Of a DNA stretch of 34,841 nt, positions 26,990 to 34,289 are shown piece after piece. The DNA is taken from positions 1 through 34,841 of the forward strand of contig CALKXJ010000029.1 in assembly GCA_938003835.1 (NCBI GenBank), written 5' to 3'. The position numbers and the translations under genes are program-made. This DNA comes from an uncultured Bryobacteraceae bacterium (GTDB lineage: Bacteria > Acidobacteriota > Terriglobia > Bryobacterales > Bryobacteraceae). The notes beneath the pieces were generated by a model. It ran no database searches. It saw only the letters and a list, made by a program, of their open reading frames with translations, and was not told the DNA's origin. Every line of letters begins with the position of its first letter. Positions within the stretch are counted from its first letter, which is position 1.

Positions 26990-28203
26990 GCCGGGAGGGC
27001 ATCACCACCGGAGCGTTCCTGGCCGCAGCCTTGATTCTGGCCGCCGCGGCGAGTTGGTTCGAACCGGAAGCCAGACGGCCGGAGATCTTCTCCGACCAGG
27101 GCGAGCCGCTGTTTCCGGACTTCCGCGACGTGCTGGCGGTCAAGGCCATCGAGGTCATCGACTACGACGAGGAGCAGGCCGTGGCCCGCCCGCTCAAGGT
27201 GGAGTTTCGGCGCGGCCAGTGGGTGCTGGCCTCCCATCACGACTACCCGGCCGAGGCCGGAGACCGGCTGGTGAAGACCGCCGGCGCCCTGCTCGACCTC
27301 AAGAAAGATCTGGTGGTGAGCGATCGTATCGAAGATCACTCCGCCTACGGCGTGATCGACCCGCTCGATATGAGCGTGGCCAGCCTCGCCGGCCGGGGCA
27401 AGCGCGTCACGCTGCGCGACGAGCGGGGACGCATTCTGGCCGATGTCGTGCTCGGCAAGCCGGATGGCGAGCGGCCGGGCCACCGCTATCTTCGCCTGCC
27501 CGGGCAAAAACGGACCTACAGCGTCAAGACGGAGGCCGATCCCTCGGCCGATTTCGCCGACTGGGTCGAGGGCAATCTGCTGCGCCTGACCGCTTCCGAC
27601 ATCCGGCGGATCATCATCAACCGCTACTCGATCGACGAGGGTCTCGGCCGGCTGACGAACGCGGAACGGATCACGGTCAGCCGGGAAGGCAACGAGTGGA
27701 AAACGGAAGGCCCCCGGCGGCTGGGCCGCGCCTCGATCGACGGGATAGTGGGAGCGCTCACCCGCCTGCGCATCGTCGGAGCGCGTCCCAAACCAAAGCC
27801 GCTCGCCGAACAGTTGCGAAGCGGCCAGCCGCTCGAGCTGAGCCTGGAAACCGTCATGTCGCTGCGCCAGCGCGGATTCTTCGTCACGCCGGACGGGCGG
27901 TTGCTCGCCAACGAGGGCGAGCTATTTGTCGAGACCGCCCAAGGCCTGGTCTACACGCTGCGTTTCGGCGAGGTCACGACATCGGCGGCGGGCCCGTCAC
28001 CTGCTTCCGGCGAAGCGGTGCGGGTCGGTGACCAGGATCGCTTCCTGTTTGTGACGGTACGCTTCGACCCTCAGCGCGCGGCTGCCTCCGGCACCGAGCC
28101 CTCCGCCGGGGAGCGCCTCGCACGCGCCCTGACAGAGCGGTTCGCTGACTGGTACTACGTCATTTCGGGTAAGGATTTCGCCCGCCTGCATCCTCGGTCT
28201 TAA
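26986..28203 (+). CDS. DUF4340-domain protein, partner of the Gld-type ABC system
   Basis: A 405-residue protein anchored by one N-terminal helix (8-25, TGAFLAAALILAAAASWF) with the rest outside the cytoplasm. It shows the DUF4340 layout: repeated beta-rich segments beginning VLAVKAIEVIDYD, then WVLASHHDYPAEAGDRLVKT, a turn with LVVSDRIEDHSAYGVIDP, and RLPGQKRTYSVK with DFADWVEGNLLRLTASDIRRI. DUF4340 proteins commonly sit next to gldG-type genes, so it is probably an accessory subunit rather than an independent enzyme. The start shares four bases with the upstream stop (ATGA), making a three-gene unit. The 80 bases after it hold no convincing terminator. The biochemical role is unknown. Confidence 0.85.
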   Translation: MSREGITTGAFLAAALILAAAASWFEPEARRPEIFSDQGEPLFPDFRDVLAVKAIEVIDYDEEQAVARPLKVEFRRGQWVLASHHDYPAEAGDRLVKTAGALLDLKKDLVVSDRIEDHSAYGVIDPLDMSVASLAGRGKRVTLRDERGRILADVVLGKPDGERPGHRYLRLPGQKRTYSVKTEADPSADFADWVEGNLLRLTASDIRRIIINRYSIDEGLGRLTNAERITVSREGNEWKTEGPRRLGRASIDGIVGALTRLRIVGARPKPKPLAEQLRSGQPLELSLETVMSLRQRGFFVTPDGRLLANEGELFVETAQGLVYTLRFGEVTTSAAGPSPASGEAVRVGDQDRFLFVTVRFDPQRAAASGTEPSAGERLARALTERFADWYYVISGKDFARLHPRS

Positions 28204-28283
28204 GCCGCCGCGACGAGCTTCTCCAGAAACTTTTTCTGCGGTCTCGGGTAAATCGCGGCTAAGCTGCGGGCCTTCCCCTGCCG

Positions 28284-31200
28284 ATGCCCGTGATGGAAAC
28301 TATGGTCTGTCTTCGGACTCGCCGATTCCGTTTCTTGCTCCTGATGCGGTGCGCCGCGGTTGCCGCGTTGATGAGTATGGTGAGCGGCGGGCAACCGGGG
28401 CCCACCGTGACGCTGGATGTGTCCTCCTACCTGGGCGGCGTCAAGAACGACTGGGTGCGCGATGTTGCCTTCGACTCGGCGGGCAATTTCTATCTCACCG
28501 GCGGCACGGAGCGGCCCGGCATCGGCTACACCACGGCGATTCTCAACCCCGGCACGAAAGAGTCTCCTTCGGTGCAAGAGGTGGACGTCTTCGTAGCGAA
28601 GTTCGATCGAACGGGGCGCCATTTATGGACCACTGTCGTCGGCGGCCCCAATTACGAGCGCGCTTACGCCATCGAGGTCGACGATGCGGGCTACATCTAC
28701 GTCGCCGGTCGCGCCGGCCGGGGGTTTCCCGTCACCACCGGGGCCTTTCAGACAACGTTCATGGGCGGCATGGAGACCTCTTCCTACGGCCACCAGGACG
28801 GCTTTGTCTTCAAAATGGCCCCGGACGGAAGGAGCCTGGTCTGGGCCAGCTATTTCGGCGCCTCCGATCCGGGCATGATTCGTGATCTGGCCATCGACAC
28901 CCACGGCAATATTTACGTGTCTTCCGTGCGGAAAGCGGGCTCCTCGTACCCGCCGGAGGTCCAGGCGGTCTTCGACCGCGGACCCTATCCGACGCCCGCC
29001 GGCGGGCAGGACCTCGTAGTGGCCAGGATCTCCAATGACGGCTCACGGCTGGTGTGGGCCATGCATCTGGGCGGGACGGGCGAAGAGGCGGGCGAAGGCT
29101 CCATCCGGGTCGGTCCCGACGGCCATCCGGTGGTGCTCACCGTCACCAACTCCACCAACGCGCCGACAACCGCCGGGGCCTACAGCCGCTCGCTGCGCGG
29201 TGCGACCGATTTCTATCTCGCCAAGCTTCGCTCCGACGGCGCCGGCCTCCTCTGGGCGACGTACCTGGGCGGCAGCGGCAGCGAAGCGGTCGAGACGCAT
29301 CACCTGGCCATCGATGCCGAGGGCAATCCGGTGCTGGCCGCCGGGACCCTGTCCACGGACTTCCCGATCACCACCGGCGCATACGATGCCACCTACAACG
29401 GTTCGGGGGGCTCGGGCACCGGCGCCGGCACGAATTACGCCGGCGACGCCGTAGTCGCCAAGATCTCCGCCGATGGCGCAGCGCTCATCGCCAGCACCTA
29501 TTTCGGCGGCCGCTATGGGGATCAGGCTGAGGGCGTGTGGCTTGATCGTCAGGGAAACGTCTGGATGGTCGGCGGCACCTACTCGGATAACCTCCCGCTG
29601 ACGCCTGACGCATTTCAGACGAACCGGCGGGGCTCGGCCGACGGTTTCATCGCCGGCTTGTCGGGCTCGCTCGACCGGCTGCTCTACAGCAGCTATTACG
29701 GTGGCAGCGCAATCGACTATCTGCGATGCGCGGCAGTGGATCCGGACGGCTACGTCTACTTCGGCGGGCAGACCCAATCGAGCGACCTGCCGCGGCAAGG
29801 CGCCTTTCAGACGAACCTGGGAGGCCAGACCGACGGAGCCTTCGGGCGGTTGCGTATCAGCGTGCCCAACGCGGCCCCCAGCGTCCAGTCATTGACGCCG
29901 GACTCCGGCGAGGGCATCCGCCAGAGCTTCACCGTGGCGGTTTCCGACCCGAACGGCGCCTCCGACCTAGCCGCCGCGCACCTGCTCATCCATAGTGGAC
30001 CGGGCGGCCCGAATGGCTGTCATGTGCGATATCGGCGGGAGACGGGCACCCTTGAGTTGCGCGACGACACGGACACCGCCTGGCTCGGCCCCATCCCGGT
30101 GGGCATCGCCGGAACGCTCAACAACGGCCAGTGTCTGGTGGACGCGGGCGCGTCATCGGCCTCCGCCTCGGGCGAGACGCTCACCTTGACGCTGGCGCTC
30201 CATTTCAGCTTTTCCTTTTACGGCACCAAGTTCGTCTATGTTCTCGCCGAGGATCAGGGGCAGCTCTCCACGGGCTGGCAGCAGAAAGGGAGCTGGATCC
30301 CCGCGCGGAACGAGCCGCCGGCGGCCGTCTCGGTAAGCCCGTCCTCCGGCCAGGGTCTCGAACAACGGTTCCAGTTCGTGGTCGCCGATCCGAACGGCGC
30401 CCAGGACCTGCGCTCGGCGCGCCTGCTCATCCATCAGGCGCTTACCGGCGCCGACGCCTGTTACGTGAACTACCGTCGCGCCGAGGGAACCTTCTGGCTC
30501 CGCGACGATGCCAACCAGAACTGGCTCGGTCCGGGCCAGCCCGGCGCCGCTGAGGTTCTCGCCAACAGCCAGTGCCGGCTGAATCTTGCCGCCTCCTCTG
30601 TGGCGCAGTCGGGCAACCAGCTCACTGTTGCGGCCGCTCTGAGCTTCCCGGCGAGCTTTCTCGGACCGAAAAATCTCTATGTGCTCGCCGAGGATGTGAA
30701 CCTGACCAATAGCGGCTGGCAGCGTCTGGGCGCCTGGACGCCGATCACCAATCAAACGCCCGTGGCCGAGACCGTGACGCCCGGCTCGGGGGAGGGCCTG
30801 AACCCGACATTCGAAGCCACGGTGTCGGACGCCAATACCGCGGCCGATCTGCGCACGGTGCAGATTCTCGTGAACGCGGCTCTTTCCTCGGTCAATGGCT
30901 GCCATGTCATCTATCGGGTGGCGGAGCAGACTCTCTGGCTGCGCGACGACGAGGGGCGCACCTGGCTCGGCCCGCTGCGACCGCAGAGCTCGGGAACGCT
31001 GGCGAATTCGCAGTGCACGCTCGAGGCGGGCGCCTCGATGGCGACGGCCGCTTCCAACCAGTTGACGCTCGCCGTCGCGCTTCGTTTCGCCCCGTCGTTT
31101 TACGGCCGCAAGAACGTATACCTGCTCGCCGAGGACAGGAGCCTGGCAAACTCCGGCTGGCAGTTGCGCGGCAGTTGGACCCCGCTGCTCAACCAGGCGC

Positions 31201-33515
31201 CCGCAACGGTGTCGTTGGCTCCCCCGGCAGGAGAAGGTCTCGAGCAAACCTTCGAGTTCACCGTCAGCGATCCGAACGGCGCACGCGATCTGCGCACTGC
31301 TCGCCTTCTGGTGAACTCGGCGCTCACGGGGGCGAATGGCTGCTATCTGATGTACCGTCCGGCGGAGCGCACCTTCTGGCTTCGCGACGACGCCAACCAG
31401 AACTGGCTGGGGCCTGTCACCGAGGGAGCAAGCGGGGTGCTGGCCAACGGCCAGTGCCGTGTCGATGCCGCGCGGTCTTCGGGCTCGGTTTCCGGCGCGG
31501 AGCTGCGAGTCGCCGCAGTGGTCACGTTTCGGGGCAGCTTTTTCGGCGCCAAGCGGGTCTGGCTACTGGCTGAGGACATCAACGGGGCCAACAGCGGCTG
31601 GCAGCAGCTCGGCACGTGGACTCCGATCACGAATCTGGCGCCTGACGCCGAGTCGGTCGCACCGTCCTCGGGTGAAGGAATGAGCCAGGTCTTCGAGGCC
31701 GTCTTCTCGGACCGGAACGGCGCAGGAGACCTTCGTGCGGGCCACCTGTTGTTCCATGAACGGCTTTCCGGCAGCGGAGCCTGCTACGCGCGATATCAGC
31801 CTGCCACGGGGCTGTGGCTGCGCAACGACGCCGGCAACGGCTGGCTCGGGCCGGTAGCGCCGGGTTCGGCGGCGACGCTGGCCAACAGCCAGTGCACGGT
31901 CGGACCGGCTTCCACAGCCGTCGACGCATCCGGCGACCGGCTGACGCTGTCGCTCCGTGTAGAGTTCCAGGCGGGCTTCGCGGGCACCCGGCGGATTTAC
32001 CTGCTGGCCGAGGACAGCGCTTACCAGACGAGCGGGTGGGCCAGCTTCGGCTCCTGGACGGTGCCGGCGCCGCCGCGCACCATCCACGTTCCCGCCGGAG
32101 GCGATCTCCAGCGGGCGCTCGATGAGGCGCGGCCCGGCGACACAATCACGCTCGAGCCTGGGGCTGCCTATCGGGGCAATTTCGTCCTGCGCCGAAAGAC
32201 GAGCGAAGGAACCATCACGATCACCAGTGCCGATGCAGGCAGCCTGCCGCCTCCGGGGACGCGCGTCCGGCCCGCCGACGCGCCGCGGCTGCCGAAACTG
32301 ATTACGCCCAACGCGAACCCGGCTGTGAGTGCGGAGGCCGGGGCGCGCGGCTACCACCTGACCGGACTCGAAGTCAGTGCAGACGCGGGGGTGGCGGTCC
32401 GCGAGCTGATTGCCCTGGGTAGCGCCGAGGCGATCAGTGCTGCGGACGCCCCTTCGGAGATCGTGCTGGACCGGCTTTACATCCACGGTGATGCGGCCGC
32501 GGCTGCGGAGCGCGGCGTCGCGCTGCACAGCGGCGCCACCACGATCCGGGATTGCTGGATCTCGGAAATCAAGAGCGCCACTGAGACAGCCGAAGCGATC
32601 GGCGGCGGCAACGGCCCAGGTCCTTATACCGTGGTCAACAACACGCTGGAGGCGGCGGGCGTCGGGCTAATTTTGGGCGCGATACCGGCCCGTGTGGCCG
32701 CTCTCGTTCCAGCCGACATCGTCATTGGCGGCAACCACTTCACCCGGCCGCCGTCCTGGAAGACGTCTGCGTGGCAGGTCCGCCATCTGCTGGCAATTCA
32801 TCATGCGAGACGCGTGCTGGTGGAGGGCAATGTCTTTGAGCACAACTGGACCGGCGCCGATGCGGAGGGCTTCGCCATCGTCCTCGCGGTGCGCACGCAC
32901 GGCGGGGCGGTCCCCTGGGCTGCCATCGAGGACGTGACGCTGCGCTATAACGTAGTGAGGAATTCGGCCGCAGTCTTAAAGGTTGTCGCTCGGGACGCCA
33001 GCGGGGGGGTCTTGCGCCGACTGCTGGTAGAGAACAATCTGCTCTACGGGATCGATCACACCATCTGGGGCGGCGACGGCCGCATCTTCGAGCTGGCCGG
33101 CGGTCCCAGCGAGGTCACCATCGATCACAACACCTGCTTGCAATTGCCGTCCGGCCGCCGCCTTCTCGGCTTCTCTGGCGAGCCGGCCGCCGCCTTCGTC
33201 TTCACCAACAACCTGGCGGAGCATGGCCAGGAAGGCGTCCGAGGCGAAGGGCAGGCGACGGGCACGGCCACGCTTGCCGCATACGCGCCCGGATATCGGT
33301 TCGAGGGCAACGCGCTCATCGGCGGCAACGCGGCGGGCTACCCGCCCGGAAATCACTTCCCGGCCGATGTCGCGGCGGTGGGATTCCTCGATGCAGCCAA
33401 TCACGACTATCGCCTTTCCGCCTCGAGTCCCTATGCAGGCGCGGGAACAGACGGCAAGGACATCGGCGCCGACGTCGAAGCGGTGGTGGCAGCCACCCAG
33501 GGCGTAGCGCCGTAG
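28284..33515 (+). CDS. Giant secreted protein: SBBP beta-propeller, five tandem repeats, right-handed beta-helix
   Basis: This 1743-residue protein has a signal peptide (about 11-36, RRFRFLLLMRCAAVAALMSMV). Residues 43-525 hold seven SBBP repeats of the pattern W-A-(T/S)-Y-(L/F)-GG, about 10 residues, A-x-D-x-x-G-N-x-Y-x-x-G, then F-P-x-T-x-G-A-(F/Y)-Q, enough for one seven-bladed propeller. Five repeats of 147 residues follow (529-1260), each with SGEG, two cysteines (GC(H/Y)xxYR and NxQC), WLRDD, WLGP and YxLAED. The rest (about 1265-1743) is a pectate-lyase-like parallel beta-helix: IHVPAGGDLQRALDEARPGD, then many short strands such as VVNNTLEAAGVG and VENNLLYG. It probably acts at or outside the cell surface, perhaps binding or cleaving polysaccharide. 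No catalytic residue could be assigned. Confidence 0.85.
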   Translation: MPVMETMVCLRTRRFRFLLLMRCAAVAALMSMVSGGQPGPTVTLDVSSYLGGVKNDWVRDVAFDSAGNFYLTGGTERPGIGYTTAILNPGTKESPSVQEVDVFVAKFDRTGRHLWTTVVGGPNYERAYAIEVDDAGYIYVAGRAGRGFPVTTGAFQTTFMGGMETSSYGHQDGFVFKMAPDGRSLVWASYFGASDPGMIRDLAIDTHGNIYVSSVRKAGSSYPPEVQAVFDRGPYPTPAGGQDLVVARISNDGSRLVWAMHLGGTGEEAGEGSIRVGPDGHPVVLTVTNSTNAPTTAGAYSRSLRGATDFYLAKLRSDGAGLLWATYLGGSGSEAVETHHLAIDAEGNPVLAAGTLSTDFPITTGAYDATYNGSGGSGTGAGTNYAGDAVVAKISADGAALIASTYFGGRYGDQAEGVWLDRQGNVWMVGGTYSDNLPLTPDAFQTNRRGSADGFIAGLSGSLDRLLYSSYYGGSAIDYLRCAAVDPDGYVYFGGQTQSSDLPRQGAFQTNLGGQTDGAFGRLRISVPNAAPSVQSLTPDSGEGIRQSFTVAVSDPNGASDLAAAHLLIHSGPGGPNGCHVRYRRETGTLELRDDTDTAWLGPIPVGIAGTLNNGQCLVDAGASSASASGETLTLTLALHFSFSFYGTKFVYVLAEDQGQLSTGWQQKGSWIPARNEPPAAVSVSPSSGQGLEQRFQFVVADPNGAQDLRSARLLIHQALTGADACYVNYRRAEGTFWLRDDANQNWLGPGQPGAAEVLANSQCRLNLAASSVAQSGNQLTVAAALSFPASFLGPKNLYVLAEDVNLTNSGWQRLGAWTPITNQTPVAETVTPGSGEGLNPTFEATVSDANTAADLRTVQILVNAALSSVNGCHVIYRVAEQTLWLRDDEGRTWLGPLRPQSSGTLANSQCTLEAGASMATAASNQLTLAVALRFAPSFYGRKNVYLLAEDRSLANSGWQLRGSWTPLLNQAPATVSLAPPAGEGLEQTFEFTVSDPNGARDLRTARLLVNSALTGANGCYLMYRPAERTFWLRDDANQNWLGPVTEGASGVLANGQCRVDAARSSGSVSGAELRVAAVVTFRGSFFGAKRVWLLAEDINGANSGWQQLGTWTPITNLAPDAESVAPSSGEGMSQVFEAVFSDRNGAGDLRAGHLLFHERLSGSGACYARYQPATGLWLRNDAGNGWLGPVAPGSAATLANSQCTVGPASTAVDASGDRLTLSLRVEFQAGFAGTRRIYLLAEDSAYQTSGWASFGSWTVPAPPRTIHVPAGGDLQRALDEARPGDTITLEPGAAYRGNFVLRRKTSEGTITITSADAGSLPPPGTRVRPADAPRLPKLITPNANPAVSAEAGARGYHLTGLEVSADAGVAVRELIALGSAEAISAADAPSEIVLDRLYIHGDAAAAAERGVALHSGATTIRDCWISEIKSATETAEAIGGGNGPGPYTVVNNTLEAAGVGLILGAIPARVAALVPADIVIGGNHFTRPPSWKTSAWQVRHLLAIHHARRVLVEGNVFEHNWTGADAEGFAIVLAVRTHGGAVPWAAIEDVTLRYNVVRNSAAVLKVVARDASGGVLRRLLVENNLLYGIDHTIWGGDGRIFELAGGPSEVTIDHNTCLQLPSGRRLLGFSGEPAAAFVFTNNLAEHGQEGVRGEGQATGTATLAAYAPGYRFEGNALIGGNAAGYPPGNHFPADVAAVGFLDAANHDYRLSASSPYAGAGTDGKDIGADVEAVVAATQGVAP
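29868..32063 (+). repeat. Five tandem copies of a 441-bp (147-codon) in-gene repeat
   Basis: Repeat units begin at 29868, 30309, 30750, 31191 and 31632, each with Asn plus x-x-Pro (NAAP, NEPP, NQTP, NQAP, NLAP). The first four intervals are exactly 441 bases; the last unit is a few codons shorter. All share SGEG or SGQG, D-x-N-x-A-x-D-L-R, a C-x-x-Y-R core, WLRDD, WLGP, NxQC and SGWQxxGSW. The copies are diverged at nucleotide level, so the exact spacing reflects conserved protein length rather than recent copying. Confidence 0.9.
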
Positions 33516-33679
33516 CTGCGCGGCTAGGAAAGGCCGGTCACGGAAGATTGCGCGGGTTCGTGCCGGTTCGGCTTCCAACCTCTAAGTGATTGATAATTCA
33601 TTGGCTGACCGTCTCTGAAGGGAATCGCGGCGTCGGTTCTCGTTCACCATGTTCGGCCGCAATCCGGGATGTCCGCGGC

Positions 33680-33685
33680 TAGAAT
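33680..33685 (+). promoter_or_regulatory. Possible -10 element (TAGAAT in GCTAGAATCG) before the small-protein gene
   Basis: TAGAAT lies 36 bases before ATG 33722, so a start near 33692 would give a leader of about 30 bases carrying the GGGAGGG ribosome site. The surrounding ten-base word GCTAGAATCG (33678-33687) recurs before the tRNA gene. No good -35 hexamer is visible, so this is tentative. The 206-base gap 33516-33721 otherwise shows no gene. Confidence 0.35.
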
Positions 33686-33721
33686 CGGGAGCGACACTGA
33701 TTCACTTTGGGAGGGACTTCG

Positions 33722-34051
33722 ATGCACATCGTTTCCTTGGGCAAGATTTCCGTGACGAATCCCGGAACGCCGGTGCCGCTTTCGGCGACGCCTCTGATGG
33801 TGGCGAAAGTTCGCGTGCAGGCTGTGATCGGCGAAACGGGACGTGTCTTTCTCGGTGCCGGCTCTTCTTTCAATAAAGCCACGGGGGAAGGAGTGATTAA
33901 GGAGTTCTGGCCGACGGGCGTGGGCGGTGGCAAGGCGGACGAGTTTGAGCTCGATGCCATCAGCCGGGGCAATGTGATCGATCTGAGCAAGCTTTACCTG
34001 GACGCTAACGTCGCCGGCGAAGGGGCGATTGTTAGCTACTGCCAGCGTTAG
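33722..34051 (+). CDS. Small beta-rich protein of unknown function (possibly phage-related)
   Basis: A 109-residue protein with no signal peptide or membrane segment. The ATG follows a clear GGGAGGGAC ribosome site. The body alternates short beta-type strands with Gly-rich turns: ISVTNPGTPVPLS, VRVQAVIGETGRVFLGAGSS, GEGVIKEFWPTG, and the end DLSKLYLDANVAGEGAIVSYC. This pattern resembles small structural or decoration-type proteins seen in phage and phage-like clusters, but I do not recognise a specific family and the link is weak. It stands alone between the giant secreted-protein gene and tRNA-Arg, 34 bases before the tRNA. Confidence 0.7.
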   Translation: MHIVSLGKISVTNPGTPVPLSATPLMVAKVRVQAVIGETGRVFLGAGSSFNKATGEGVIKEFWPTGVGGGKADEFELDAISRGNVIDLSKLYLDANVAGEGAIVSYCQR

Positions 34052-34063
34052 CAGGCGCCGCGC

Positions 34064-34069
34064 TAGAAT
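34064..34069 (+). promoter_or_regulatory. Possible -10 element (TAGAAT) for tRNA-Arg
   Basis: TAGAAT within GCTAGAATCG (34062-34071) ends 16 bases before the mature tRNA 5' end, a spacing suited to a short-leader tRNA transcript starting near 34076. No consensus -35 is seen at 16-18 bases upstream, so the call is tentative. Confidence 0.4.
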
Positions 34070-34085
34070 CGAAGAGGCGACGCGG

Positions 34086-34162
34086 GGGCGCGTAGCTCAG
34101 CTGGACAGAGCATCTGCCTTCTAAGCAGAGGGTCGCAGGTTCGAGTCCTGCCGCGCCTACCA
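34086..34162 (+). tRNA. tRNA-Arg(TCT)
   Basis: A complete 77-base cloverleaf. The acceptor stem pairs GGGCGCG with CGCGCCT (one G-U at the end). The D arm is GCTC-loop-GAGC, and the anticodon arm TCTGC-CTTCTAA-GCAGA places TCT at 34-36. A five-base variable loop and the T arm GCAGG-TTCGAGT-CCTGC follow. The discriminator is A, and CCA is encoded (34160-34162). It decodes AGA and AGG. DNA of different codon use begins directly after it, so the gene's 3' end is a likely attachment site for an integrated element. Confidence 0.96.
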
Positions 34163-34230
34163 GTTTTCAATCACTTACGCGGTATCTCTCCCCGGTGTAC
34201 CTCTGCTTTTCATGGGCAGATGATCGGATT

Positions 34231-34248
34231 TTGCCGTCCAATTGCCGT
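34231..34248 (+). repeat. Two direct TTGCCGT repeats, 11 bp apart
   Basis: TTGCCGT occurs at 34231-34237 and 34242-34248, one helical turn apart. They lie between the tRNA end and the replication-type gene, in a 127-base gap that shows no gene of its own. A regulator, integrase-arm or excisionase site would fit, but two 7-mers are weak evidence. Confidence 0.3.
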
Positions 34249-34289
34249 ACCGGCTCAGCGCTACCGTACTCAATCGCACGGAGGTGATG

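Noticed and set aside
28224-28238. Hairpin CAGAAA-CTT-TTTCTG before the giant secreted-protein gene
   Set aside because: Six weak pairs without a G+C-rich stem or T tail; not convincing as a terminator.
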